NCBI RefSeq assembly: GCF_013416525.1
Contig: NZ_JACCEM010000012.1
Span: 41,078 to 105,077, forward strand
DNA: 64,000 bases
Source: Parapusillimonas granuli
Lineage (GTDB): Bacteria > Pseudomonadota > Gammaproteobacteria > Burkholderiales > Burkholderiaceae_B
Direction of reading: 5' to 3'
The notes beneath the pieces are model-generated. The model had not been told where the DNA came from. It worked only from the letters and a program-made list of their open reading frames with translations, and made no database searches. The stretch's first letter is position 1. Every line of letters starts with the position of its first letter. The position numbers were made by a program, and so were the translations under genes. Below, in pieces: positions 35,735-44,556 of the stretch.

Positions 35735-36166
35735 CTAGAACGCAATGATCACGATCGACCCGGCCAGTATCAGCAGGCCGCCGATCGCGATGGGCCACGT
35801 CAGTGCCTCGCCCAGGAAGATCACGCCCAGGACAATGGCCAATGCCACGCTGAGCTTGTCCACCGGCGCGACTTTGGCGACCGGCCCCAGCTGCAGCGCC
35901 CGGTAATAGCACAGCCACGACAGGCCCGTGGCGATTCCCGAGAGCGTCAGGTAGACCCAGCCGCTCAGCGGGACGTTGGCCGGCTTCTCCCATTCGCTGC
36001 GCATGGAGACGATGCCCGCGATGACCACGAGTATGACCAGCGTGCGGATGAAGGTCGCCAAGTTGGAATTCATGCCGGTCACGCCCAGCTTGCCGAAAAC
36101 CGCGGTCAGGGCGGCAAAGAATGCCGAGCCGAGCGCAAACACCACCCAAGCCGAATTCGAATTCAT
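35735..36166 (-). CDS. Half-size EamA/DMT family transporter
   Basis: A 143-residue membrane protein with about five hydrophobic segments and a single EamA domain. It contains the family GxxxALTAVFGKLGV start, the WLCYYRALQLGPVAKVAPVDKLSVALAIVLGVIFLGE repeat and an ILAGS end. Full DMT transporters have two such domains; single-domain versions work as dimers. It is monocistronic between a convergent LysR gene and a divergent TonB-receptor gene. The substrate is unknown. Confidence 0.85.
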   Translation of the reverse strand: MNSNSAWVVFALGSAFFAALTAVFGKLGVTGMNSNLATFIRTLVILVVIAGIVSMRSEWEKPANVPLSGWVYLTLSGIATGLSWLCYYRALQLGPVAKVAPVDKLSVALAIVLGVIFLGEALTWPIAIGGLLILAGSIVIIAF

Positions 36167-36295
36167 GTTTCATGCTTCCCGATATGCGTCTCCAGGATTT
36201 TACGTGCATGGGAACCCGAATTGCTGGTGGGCGCGCGACCCGACATAGAATCACGACAGAACACCGATGGAACCAAGACAATCTTGCGAGGCCCC

Positions 36296-38446
36296 ATGAC
36301 TCCCGTTGCGCCCTATCGAAGCCGGCTGCGCCTGAGCCTGCTGCTTGCCCTGCCGGCCGCCGCGCATGCCGCCGAGGGGGTGAGCCCGCAAGGCGTGGCC
36401 CAGCTCGCGCCCGTGATCGTCACCAGCACGCAAAGGGCCCAGCCCCTGTTCGAGGCGCCGGCCTCCGTCGGCATCATCGAAGGGGACGCTTTGCGCGACG
36501 GCCGGATGCAGGTGAATCTTTCGGAGAGCCTGGGCGCCATACCGGGCGTGCTGGCCCAGAACCGTGAAAACTACGCCCAGGACCTGCAGCTGTCGATACG
36601 CGGTTTCGGTTCGCGCTCCACCTTCGGCGTGCGGGGCATTCGCCTGTACGTGGACGGCATACCCGCCACCATGCCGGATGGTCAGGGGCAGACGTCCAAC
36701 ATCGACCTTTCTTCCGCGGAGCGCGTCGAGGTCTTGAGAGGCCCTTTTTCCGCGCTGTACGGCAATTCGTCCGGCGGCGTCATACAAGTATTCACCGAAA
36801 GCGGCGAAGGCCCCCCGCGCATCGTTTCAAGCTTCACGGCCGGCAGCGACGGCCAGCGCCGCTACGGCCTGAAGGCCGGCGGCGCAACCGGCGCAGGCCC
36901 GGGTGCACTGGACTATATGGTGAGCCTCAATCGCTATTCCACCGACGGCTACCGCGACCATGGCTCCGCCCGCAAGAATCTGGGCAACGCCAAGCTGGGC
37001 GTCGCGCTGGGCGAAGACAGCAAACTGACCGTGATCCTGAACAGCGTGCACGTCCGGGCGCAAGACCCGCAAGGACTGCAATACGATGAGCTCATGGACG
37101 CGCCCCGCAGCGCCGCGCCCAATGCGCTGCTGTTCGACACGCGCAAGACGGTGAAGCAGACGCAAGGCGGGCTGGTCTACGAGCGCCGCATCGGCGCCGA
37201 CAACGCGCTTCGCCTGACGGCTTATTACGGTCAAAGAAAGACCGAGCAATTCCAGGCGATTCCGGTCTCCACGCAAAGGCCGCCCAGCCACTCGGGCGGC
37301 GTCATCGACCTGGAACGCAATTATGGCGGCCTGGATGCGCGCTGGACTTCAACCCTGCAATTGGCGGGACGCCCGCTGACACTGATCGGCGGCGTCGCCT
37401 ACGACGTGCTGCGCGAAGATCGCCGGGGGTATGAAAACTTCGTCGACGCCGGCGGCGCGCAGCAATTGGGCGTGAAGGGCCGGCTGCGCCGCGATGAAAC
37501 CAACGATCTCTGGAACATCGACCCCTATGCGCAAGCATCGTGGGCGTTCACGGATAGATGGACGCTGGACCTGGGGCTGCGCTACAGCACCGTCAGCTTC
37601 CGCTCCGACGATCACTATGTGCAGGAGGGCAATCGGGACGACAGCGGTTCGCTGCGCTACCGGAAGGCCTTGCCCATGGCTGCCTTGCGCTATCAGGCCA
37701 CCGAAGACCTGAGCCTGTATGCAACGGTGGGCCGCGGCTTCGAAACGCCCACCTTCAACGAGCTTTCGTACAGAAGCGACGGGCTGGCCGGCTTGAATAC
37801 GGCGCTCCGGCCTTCAGTCAACACCAGCGTCGAGGTCGGGGCGAAAGCCCGCATCGGAAACAGCTTGCTGACCGCGGCGCTGTTCCAGACGCGCACCCGG
37901 GATGAAATCGTTGCCGCCGACTCGCTGGGCGGACGAAGCACGTTCCGCAATGCGGGCCGCACGTTGCGCAAGGGCTTCGAATTGAGCTGGCAAGGCGAGC
38001 TGGCGCGGCATTGGCAGGGGGCGCTGGCCTATACCTGGCTCGATGCGAAGTACCGAGACAGCTTTTATGCCGGCAGCGAGACGCCCGCCAACCTGATTCC
38101 TTCAGGCAATCGCATTCCGGGCATCGCCAGGCATGCGCTCCATGCCTCCATCAGCTGGGCGCCGCCCCAGGGCTGGCGCGCCGGGATAGAAGGCCGCTAT
38201 CTCAGCAAGATCTATGTGAACGACAGCAATGACAGCGCCGCGCCCGGCTATTTTACGACCGCGGTGCATGCGGGGTACCTATGGCGCTTCCAGCAGTGGG
38301 AAATCAACGCCTACGCCCGCGTGGACAACGTGCTGGACAAGCGTTATGCCGGCGCCGCCATCATCAATGCGGGCTTCGGCCGGTATTACGAGCCCGCGCC
38401 CGGCCGCAACTGGACGGCCGGGCTGCATGCGAGCCATCAGTTTTAG
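36296..38446 (+). CDS. TonB-dependent outer-membrane receptor
   Basis: A 716-residue protein: signal peptide (to about AAHAAEG), a plug domain (LSESLGAIPGVLAQNRENYAQDLQLSIRGFGSRSTFGVRGIRLYVDGIPATMPDGQGQ, RVEVLRGPFSALYGNSSGG), a long 22-strand barrel (FNELSYRSDGLAGLNTALRPS) and a C-terminus ending in Phe (GRNWTAGLHASHQF). Receptors of this kind import iron chelates, cobalamin or other nutrients using TonB energy. The pattern is nearest the YncD/PqqU-like group. No ABC importer adjoins it. The start at 36296 is chosen from the signal peptide. Confidence 0.92.
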   Translation: MTPVAPYRSRLRLSLLLALPAAAHAAEGVSPQGVAQLAPVIVTSTQRAQPLFEAPASVGIIEGDALRDGRMQVNLSESLGAIPGVLAQNRENYAQDLQLSIRGFGSRSTFGVRGIRLYVDGIPATMPDGQGQTSNIDLSSAERVEVLRGPFSALYGNSSGGVIQVFTESGEGPPRIVSSFTAGSDGQRRYGLKAGGATGAGPGALDYMVSLNRYSTDGYRDHGSARKNLGNAKLGVALGEDSKLTVILNSVHVRAQDPQGLQYDELMDAPRSAAPNALLFDTRKTVKQTQGGLVYERRIGADNALRLTAYYGQRKTEQFQAIPVSTQRPPSHSGGVIDLERNYGGLDARWTSTLQLAGRPLTLIGGVAYDVLREDRRGYENFVDAGGAQQLGVKGRLRRDETNDLWNIDPYAQASWAFTDRWTLDLGLRYSTVSFRSDDHYVQEGNRDDSGSLRYRKALPMAALRYQATEDLSLYATVGRGFETPTFNELSYRSDGLAGLNTALRPSVNTSVEVGAKARIGNSLLTAALFQTRTRDEIVAADSLGGRSTFRNAGRTLRKGFELSWQGELARHWQGALAYTWLDAKYRDSFYAGSETPANLIPSGNRIPGIARHALHASISWAPPQGWRAGIEGRYLSKIYVNDSNDSAAPGYFTTAVHAGYLWRFQQWEINAYARVDNVLDKRYAGAAIINAGFGRYYEPAPGRNWTAGLHASHQF

Positions 38447-38473
38447 GGATTCCGGAGGGCCGGACCCCACGCG

Positions 38474-39448
38474 TCAGCTCAAGTGGATGTTGAGCTTCTT
38501 GACGACGTCATGCCAGTACTTCAACTGCTGGTCGATGAAGGCCTTGAGCTCCTCGGGCGTGCTGCTTTGGGGCAGCGCGCCTTCGCGGCGGAAGCTTTCC
38601 TGCAGCTTGCCCGCGCCCATGACTTTGGTGACCGCCTTGTTGAGGACCTGGATCACGTCGTCGGGCGTGCCGGCCGGCGCCAGCAGGGCGTTCCAGGTGT
38701 TGATTTCATAGCCCGTGAAGTTCTTGTCTTCGGCCATCGTCGGCACTTCAGGCAGCTCGGTGGAGCGCTGCTTGGTCGTGACGGCCAGGGCGTCCAGCTT
38801 GCCGCCCTTCACTTGCGGCAGGGCGGCGGGCAGGGTGGCGAACGTGAACTGGGCATCGCCGCTCATGACCGCCATGTTGGCGGGCGCGCCGCCTTTGTAG
38901 GGCACGTGCACGATGTCGAGCTTGGCCTGGTCGGCGAACATGGCGCCGGCGATGTGCACCGGCGAGCCGTTGCCGCTGGATGAATAGTTCAGGACGCCCG
39001 GCTTGGCCCTGGCCGTCTCGACCAGTTCGGCGACCGACTTGAATTTCAGCTTGGGATCCGTGACCAGCACCAGGGGTATGGACGCCAGCATCGATATGGG
39101 CGCGAAGCCTTTGACGGGATCGTAGTTCAGCTTGTTGTACAGCGCCGGGTTCATGCCGTGGCTGGACACCGTCGCGATGAACACGGTGTAGCCGTCGGGC
39201 TTGGCGTTCTGCACATATGCGGCGGCGATGCTGCCCGCCGCCCCCGGCTTGTTCTCGATGACCACCGAAGTGCCCAGTTCTTCGGCCAGCTGCTCGCCCA
39301 GGGCCCGGGCGAGGATGTCGGTGGTTCCGCCGGCGGCATAGCCGACGACGATGCGCAAGGGCTGATCGGGATAGGCGGCGTAAGCGGGAGCCGCGCCCAT
39401 CATCGTAGCGGACACGGCCGCGCACAGCAGCAGTTTGCCAGTTTTCAT
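38474..39448 (-). CDS. Bug (TctC-family) periplasmic solute-binding receptor, cluster iii
   Basis: A 324-residue receptor: signal peptide ending PAYAAYPDQ, then PLRIVVGYAAGGTTDILARALGEQLAEELGTSVVIENKPGAAGSIAAAYVQNAKPDGYT. It is the last gene of a minus-strand run: CoA-transferase, GntR, crotonase, Bug. By family it binds a carboxylic acid; from context this is an acid that enters CoA-thioester metabolism. No TctAB genes are present. Confidence 0.93.
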   Translation of the reverse strand: MKTGKLLLCAAVSATMMGAAPAYAAYPDQPLRIVVGYAAGGTTDILARALGEQLAEELGTSVVIENKPGAAGSIAAAYVQNAKPDGYTVFIATVSSHGMNPALYNKLNYDPVKGFAPISMLASIPLVLVTDPKLKFKSVAELVETARAKPGVLNYSSSGNGSPVHIAGAMFADQAKLDIVHVPYKGGAPANMAVMSGDAQFTFATLPAALPQVKGGKLDALAVTTKQRSTELPEVPTMAEDKNFTGYEINTWNALLAPAGTPDDVIQVLNKAVTKVMGAGKLQESFRREGALPQSSTPEELKAFIDQQLKYWHDVVKKLNIHLS

Positions 39449-39483
39449 CTCTTCCTTTCCTTTCGTCTAACGTTGTTGGTGAA

Positions 39484-40299
39484 TCAGCGGCCTTTGAACT
39501 CGGGCTGCCGCTTCTGTGAAAATGCAAGCTTTCCTTCTTTGTAGTCCTCGCTTTCAAAGCACTGCAGGACCAGCGATTTCATTTCCGCCATGTCGATCTC
39601 GACCAGGCGGTCCGACAAGCTGCGGATCATCTTCTTCCCCGCCGCCACCGTCAGCGGCGCATTGGCATTGATTTTCTTCAGGTAGGCGTCCACCACACCG
39701 TCCAGGTCGGCCTTGGCGGCAACGGCGTGGATCAGATTCCGCTCTTGTGCCTCGCGCGCCGTGTACTTGGACGCGGTGACGAAGATTTCCAGCGCGTTCG
39801 CCATGCCGGCGGCCCGCACCAGGTTCTGGATGGCGGTGAAGCGGTAGCCCAGCCCCAGCCTGGCGGCGGGGATGGAGAACACCGAATCCTCGCTGGCCAG
39901 GCGGATGTCGCAGCACAGCGCGATGTTCAGCCCGCCTCCGATGCAGTAGCCGTCGATCCGTGCGATCAGCGGCTTGCTGAAATTCTGGATGGCCATCTGG
40001 GCCGACTCGGCGACGACTTCGTACTCCTCGACGGCGTTGGCGCCCGTGCGCAATTTTTCGAATTGGGAGATGTTCGCGCCGCTGACGAAGGCCTTGTCCC
40101 CGGCTCCGGTGAGCACTACGGAGAATATCTCCGGATCCTCTTCGAAGGCCTGCAGCGCTATCGGTATCCCCGCCCACATGTCGAAGGACACGGCATTGTG
40201 TTTCGCCGGATCGTTGAAGGTGATCCAGCCCGTGCGCCCTTCGCGCTCGACCATCAGCTGGTCGGTGATGCGCCCCTGGAATAAGCGTTCTCTTGTCAT
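39484..40299 (-). CDS. Crotonase-fold enoyl-CoA hydratase/isomerase family protein
   Basis: A 271-residue crotonase. The oxyanion-hole regions are GDKAFVSGANISQF and GYCIGGGLNIALCCDIRLA. The first catalytic Glu of hydratases (Glu144, in a PE motif of rat mitochondrial ECH) is replaced: residues 144-145 read Pro-Ala in FSIPAARLGLGY. The second Glu is kept as Glu171 in ALEIFVTA. It may therefore be an isomerase, dehalogenase- or hydrolase-like member rather than a standard hydratase. It starts two bases after the GntR stop. Confidence 0.88.
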   Translation of the reverse strand: MTRERLFQGRITDQLMVEREGRTGWITFNDPAKHNAVSFDMWAGIPIALQAFEEDPEIFSVVLTGAGDKAFVSGANISQFEKLRTGANAVEEYEVVAESAQMAIQNFSKPLIARIDGYCIGGGLNIALCCDIRLASEDSVFSIPAARLGLGYRFTAIQNLVRAAGMANALEIFVTASKYTAREAQERNLIHAVAAKADLDGVVDAYLKKINANAPLTVAAGKKMIRSLSDRLVEIDMAEMKSLVLQCFESEDYKEGKLAFSQKRQPEFKGR

Positions 40300-40300
40300 G

Positions 40301-41008
40301 CTAATCCTTCTTGTTCAAGTATTCGTATCGTTCCATGCCGTTGCTCAGGTGGTGGCGCATCGCCAGGCGCGCCTTCTGGGCGTCCCGGTCGCGGATCGCG
40401 TCGAAGATTTCGTGATGCTCTTTTTCGACGTGCCCGATGCGTTCCGTGCCCGTCGTCCTGTACCGCAGCGTCCGCACGGCGTTGTGGAACACGTAACTCA
40501 GGTGCTCCATCAAGCGGATGAAATAGGGATTGTTGGAGCACTGGGTCACCGCCATGTGGAACCGGAGGGCGGCCTCGGCTCCCCGCTCCCAGTCTCCCCC
40601 CGCCTTGTCCGTCTCGCGCAGCGCCGCTTCCAGCGTCTTGAGCTGCCGCGCCGTCCGGTGCTCGGCAGCCAGCGCCGCCGCGCCGGCTTCGATTTCCAGG
40701 CGCAGCTGATACACGTGCCTGAGCTGGCCCGCGTCCAGCAAATCGTCGGCGATGACCTCGAATTTGCGCGCATTGACGTTGCCGGCGACGAAGGTGCCCA
40801 CGCCGCGCCGGGTTTCCACCAGGCCGTTGAGCTTGAGCCGCGCGATCGCCTCGCGGACGACGTTCCGGCTGACCTGGAACGACTCGGCGAGTTCGAACTC
40901 CGTCGGCAGCTTCTGCCCTTCCTGGAATTCGGCTGAAAGAATCTTCAGCCGGATCTGGCGGGCAATGGCGTCGGGAAGATTGTCGGGACGATCAAAGGCT
41001 GTAAACAT
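40301..41008 (-). CDS. GntR (FadR subfamily) transcriptional regulator
   Basis: A 235-residue regulator: N-terminal winged HTH (KLPTEFELAESFQVSRNVVREAIARLKLNGLVETRRGVGTFV) and an all-helical FCD effector domain. It lies inside the cluster iii run between the CoA-transferase and the crotonase and probably controls that run in response to its acid or CoA ester. Confidence 0.93.
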   Translation of the reverse strand: MFTAFDRPDNLPDAIARQIRLKILSAEFQEGQKLPTEFELAESFQVSRNVVREAIARLKLNGLVETRRGVGTFVAGNVNARKFEVIADDLLDAGQLRHVYQLRLEIEAGAAALAAEHRTARQLKTLEAALRETDKAGGDWERGAEAALRFHMAVTQCSNNPYFIRLMEHLSYVFHNAVRTLRYRTTGTERIGHVEKEHHEIFDAIRDRDAQKARLAMRHHLSNGMERYEYLNKKD

Positions 41009-41046
41009 GGGAAACCAGGCTCCGGTTCATGAAAAAGTAGCCTGTC

Positions 41047-42219
41047 TTATATCACTCCCTCTTGCCGCAGGCGCTCCAGGTCTTCCGGGCCGATTCCCAG
41101 TTCCGTGTAGACGGCGCCATTGTGCTCGCCCCGTTCTGGCGCCGGCGTCAGGTCGCCGAATTCAGAACGGCTGAACTTGACCGCCTGCCCCACCACGCTG
41201 ATTTCCCCCAGCTTGGGATGGGCCAGGGGCGCCGCCATTTTCAGGTGGCGCACCTGTTCGTTTTCGAAGGTCTGGTCCATTGAAAGAATGGGCCCGCAAG
41301 GCACGCCCTGCTCGTTCATCAAGGCTATCCATTCTTCGGTGTCTTTCAGCCGCGTCTTGTCGGCAATGGCGGCATTCAGGGCCGGCCGGTTCTTGGCGCG
41401 CAAAGGCACGGTCAGGAAGCGCTCGTCCGTGAGCAGTTCCTCGGCCCCGATGACTTTGCACAGACGCATGAAGATGTCGTTGCCCATGGCCGCGATGTTC
41501 ATGTGCCCGTTGCGCGTCGGGAATACGCCGGTGGGGCTGCTGGTGGGATGGTCGTTGCCGCTTTGGCCGGGCACTTCGCGGTTCATCAGCCAGCGCATGG
41601 CCTGGAAGTCCATCATCCACAGGCCGGCCTGCAGCAATGAGGTCTGCACCCATTGCCCTTCGCCGGATTGTTCGCGCTCGAGCAGGGCGATGAGTATGCC
41701 GATGGCGCAGAACAGGCCCGCCGTCAGGTCGGCTACGGGAATCCCGGCGCGCATGGGCCCGCGGCCGGGCTCGCCGGTGACGGACATGAGCCCGCTGATG
41801 CCCTGGGCGATCTGGTCCAGCCCCGGCCTGTCCACATAAGGGCCGTCCTGGCCGAAGCCCGAGACGCTGGCGTAGACGATGCGCGGGTTGACCGCCTTGA
41901 GGGATTCATAGTCTATGCCCAGCTTGTGCTTCACGCTGGGCCGGTAGTTTTCGACCACCACGTCGGCGTTCTTGACCAGTTCCATGAACAAGGCCTTGCC
42001 CTTGGGGTGCTTCAGGTTCAAGGTGATGCTGCGCTTGTTCCGGTGCGTGTTCTGATAGTCGGCAAACTGCGCGGAGCCGCCCGGTTTGTCGTCGGCGGCG
42101 ACGCCGGGCTCTTCGATCTTGATCACGTTCGCGCCCCAGTCGGCGAACTGCCGCACGGCGGCGGGCCCGGAACGGACACGGGTCAAATCCAGCACAGTAA
42201 ATCGTTGCAGCGGTTTCAA
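41047..42219 (-). CDS. CaiB/BaiF family (class III) CoA-transferase
   Basis: A 390-residue family III CoA-transferase: LDLTRVRSGPAAVRQFADWGANVIKIEEPG at the start, NKRSITLNLKHPKGKALFMELVKNADVVVENYRPSV, and the catalytic Asp region FGQDGPYVDRPGLDQIAQGISGLMSVTG. It activates a carboxylic acid by moving CoA from a donor ester. With the crotonase and Bug receptor it outlines import, CoA activation and beta-type processing of an acid. First gene of cluster iii. Confidence 0.92.
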   Translation of the reverse strand: MKPLQRFTVLDLTRVRSGPAAVRQFADWGANVIKIEEPGVAADDKPGGSAQFADYQNTHRNKRSITLNLKHPKGKALFMELVKNADVVVENYRPSVKHKLGIDYESLKAVNPRIVYASVSGFGQDGPYVDRPGLDQIAQGISGLMSVTGEPGRGPMRAGIPVADLTAGLFCAIGILIALLEREQSGEGQWVQTSLLQAGLWMMDFQAMRWLMNREVPGQSGNDHPTSSPTGVFPTRNGHMNIAAMGNDIFMRLCKVIGAEELLTDERFLTVPLRAKNRPALNAAIADKTRLKDTEEWIALMNEQGVPCGPILSMDQTFENEQVRHLKMAAPLAHPKLGEISVVGQAVKFSRSEFGDLTPAPERGEHNGAVYTELGIGPEDLERLRQEGVI

Positions 42220-42474
42220 AACTCACTCCTTTCTCGGCCCAGTTGTAGGTTGTTGGACATATTACATGCACGAAAGATGGTCGTCAATCCAGAACGAGAT
42301 CGCCAGACCGCGCTGTGGGGCGCGCCGCACTGCCGATGCAAGCGGCTCCCACATATCCATTAGTCATTACTTGAGAAGCTATATTCTGCGACTTCCTGGC
42401 GCACAGCGCTGGAGTCCAACCAGGGGTATACCCTATAAGCGCAACTCCCTATATCCGCCTCAAACAGGCGCTTT

Positions 42475-42515
42475 TAAAATGTACACATACATAACCACTG
42501 TTCACATATGAGAAC
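42475..42515 (+). promoter_or_regulatory. Repeats and palindrome overlapping the IclR start codon
   Basis: TGTACACATA (42480-42489) and TGTTCACATA (42499-42508) are near-identical direct repeats 19 bases apart. GTTCACATATGAGAAC (42500-42515) is a 16-base palindrome with two mismatched positions, centred on the ATG at 42508. TAAAAT (42475-42480) may be the -10 box. Autorepression by the IclR dimer is the simplest reading. The gap 42220-42474 holds no gene. Confidence 0.5.
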
Positions 42516-43272
42516 ACAAGACACCACAGGCGTGAAATCTGCATTGCGTGTATTGGATTTGTTGGAGCTCTTCAGCTCGACAAGTACCGAGCTCAAGCTT
42601 TCAGAAGTAGCGCGGCAGCTCAACATGCCAAAGAGCAGCACTTTCGCTTTGCTCAATACTCTTATTTCTCGCGGCTACGTCGAAGACAGCCCGGCAGGCT
42701 ATCGCTTGGCAGAGCGCTACCGGATATCAGGCTGGGTTGGAGGGCCATACGCCCGCTTGTTGCGGGTAGCCCATCCAATCATGGTGGAACTGTCCGGATT
42801 GATCCGTGAATCGGTGTTTATCGGAGCATTGAACGGGCGCAACATGGTCCAGTACCTGGACAAGGTCATCAGCGACGAACCCCTACGGTACGACGCTGAC
42901 TTGTCCAAGGAACGCTATGCATACGCCACCACCATTGGGCAGGTTCTCTTGGCGGATTGGCCACAAGAACAGCTTGAACAATATTTGACTTCCCAGCCCC
43001 TCACTCAGGTAACGCCAAAAACGGAGATCGACCTCGTACGCTTGCGTGAACAACTTGCCCGTGTACGCGAGCTTGGCTATGCGGAGCTGAGCGACACACA
43101 CAAGTTGGGCGTGTCCGGTATTAGTGCGCCAATCAGGGGCGAATCGAATCGGGTCGTAGCGGGCTTGTGTACGTTCGGCCCCACCCAACGGATGATGGAA
43201 TCCTGGGACTCTCATCGGACACAGGTCCTGCGTGCCGCCGGCCGAATCAGCGCCTCTCTACAAGCAGGATAA
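42508..43272 (+). CDS. IclR family transcriptional regulator, cluster iv
   Basis: A 254-residue protein with winged HTH (LSEVARQLNMPKSSTFALLNTLISRGYVED) and an IclR effector domain (FIGALNGRNMVQYLDKVISDEPLRYDADL). Codon use is less GC-biased than in the housekeeping block, as in the following four genes. It is cotranscribed with them (13-base gap) and probably governs them. The start ATG at 42508 sits in a palindrome. Confidence 0.92.
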   Translation: MRTQDTTGVKSALRVLDLLELFSSTSTELKLSEVARQLNMPKSSTFALLNTLISRGYVEDSPAGYRLAERYRISGWVGGPYARLLRVAHPIMVELSGLIRESVFIGALNGRNMVQYLDKVISDEPLRYDADLSKERYAYATTIGQVLLADWPQEQLEQYLTSQPLTQVTPKTEIDLVRLREQLARVRELGYAELSDTHKLGVSGISAPIRGESNRVVAGLCTFGPTQRMMESWDSHRTQVLRAAGRISASLQAG

Positions 43273-43285
43273 GGAAATCCTCTTT

Positions 43286-44515
43286 ATGAAAATCCTAGTA
43301 GTCGGCGCCGGCATCATCGGTGCGCTCAGTGCACTGCAATTGCGGCGATCCGGACACGCCGTAACATTGATCGAGCGGGATGAGCCGGGCATGCAATGTT
43401 CGTACGGGAATGGCGGAGCCCTGAGCCCGGACTTCTGTGTGCCGTTTGCACTTCCTGGAATGATGAAGCGCATTCCGCGCTGGTTCGCCGATCCGAACGG
43501 GCCTCTCTTTGTAGATTGGCGCCACCTCCCAAAGTCTCTGCCGTGGCTGTTTGAGTGGCTGCGGCAAAGCAAGCTCGACAAAGTATGGCACAACGCTCGC
43601 GCGATGCGCGCATTGCATGGCCCCTGCATCGACCTATATGAATCCATGCTAGGCGAAAAAGCCGCCGGTCTGATAGAGCGCGGCGGATCAGTCTATGTTT
43701 GGAAGACGCCGAAGGCGGGTCCCACGGAAACCCTGTCCCGCACGATTCGCGAGACCATGGGAGTACAAGTGGTTCCGTTGCAGGGCCGCCAAGTACAGGA
43801 AATAGATCCTAATCTCCATCCGTCATATTGCAATGGCCTGCTGTTTCCCAACAACGGACACACCGTAAATCCGCTGCGTCTCACACAGACCATCGTAGAC
43901 ATGTTCGTTGCCATTGGTGGCGCCGTCATTCGAGACGATGTGCAGGGCCCAGTTTGGAAGGACGGCAAGGTCATTGGCGTCCAGTGTTCTCAGGGTAGCA
44001 ATCTCGCTGAACGCATGGTGATCGCTACCGGCATCCGTGGCAAGACGTTCGCCGCCCAATTGGGTGACCATGTACTACTCCAGGCCGAGCGTGGCTACCA
44101 CGTCATGCTGCCCGACCCGGGTGTACGGCCGGCTCTAAAAATCAGCAACCGCGACCACATGTTCGGCCTGGCTCCGATGGAGAACGGCGTGCGTATCGGA
44201 GGTACGGTCGAAATTTCAGACCCGGACGCCCCCATGCGGCCTGAACGGGCCCGGTCGCTATTGATGCACGCCCGTGCGATGTATCCAGACCTGAACGTCG
44301 AAGGAGCCGAGTTCTGGATGGGCTCACGGCCGTCGACACCGGATTGTCTTCCTATTATTGGCCCGTCTGCACGGGCACCGAACGTACTTTACGCCTTCGG
44401 GCATGGCCATAGCGGCGTGATGGCGTCACCCATGACCGCTCAACTGGTTACCGCGTTGATCAACGATGCTGCTCCGCCAGTTGATCCAACCCCATACAGA
44501 CCCGATCGATTCTGA
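43286..44515 (+). CDS. FAD-dependent D-amino-acid dehydrogenase-like oxidoreductase (DadA/DAO family)
   Basis: A 409-residue DAO-superfamily flavoprotein: the dinucleotide fold KILVVGAGIIGALSALQLRRSGHAVTLIERD at the N-terminus, CSYGNGGALSPDF after it (as in DadA), a late GSRPSTPDCLPIIGPS and FGHGHSGVMASPMTA for FAD closure. It oxidises an amine or D-amino acid to an imine with transfer to the respiratory chain. Followed by HyuA/HyuB, so it may act on the amino acid they release. The start at 43286 follows AAGGAAA. Confidence 0.9.
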   Translation: MKILVVGAGIIGALSALQLRRSGHAVTLIERDEPGMQCSYGNGGALSPDFCVPFALPGMMKRIPRWFADPNGPLFVDWRHLPKSLPWLFEWLRQSKLDKVWHNARAMRALHGPCIDLYESMLGEKAAGLIERGGSVYVWKTPKAGPTETLSRTIRETMGVQVVPLQGRQVQEIDPNLHPSYCNGLLFPNNGHTVNPLRLTQTIVDMFVAIGGAVIRDDVQGPVWKDGKVIGVQCSQGSNLAERMVIATGIRGKTFAAQLGDHVLLQAERGYHVMLPDPGVRPALKISNRDHMFGLAPMENGVRIGGTVEISDPDAPMRPERARSLLMHARAMYPDLNVEGAEFWMGSRPSTPDCLPIIGPSARAPNVLYAFGHGHSGVMASPMTAQLVTALINDAAPPVDPTPYRPDRF

Positions 44516-44556
44516 ACCGACACGATTTTCAAGTCACCGAACTGCATAGGCAGACC

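Noticed and set aside
36167..36295. Cobalamin or other riboswitch upstream of the TonB-dependent receptor
   Set aside because: GGGAA and GGTGGG stretches are present, but the B12 box (GCCACTG) and the conserved core order are missing. No Fur-like 19-base palindrome was found either.
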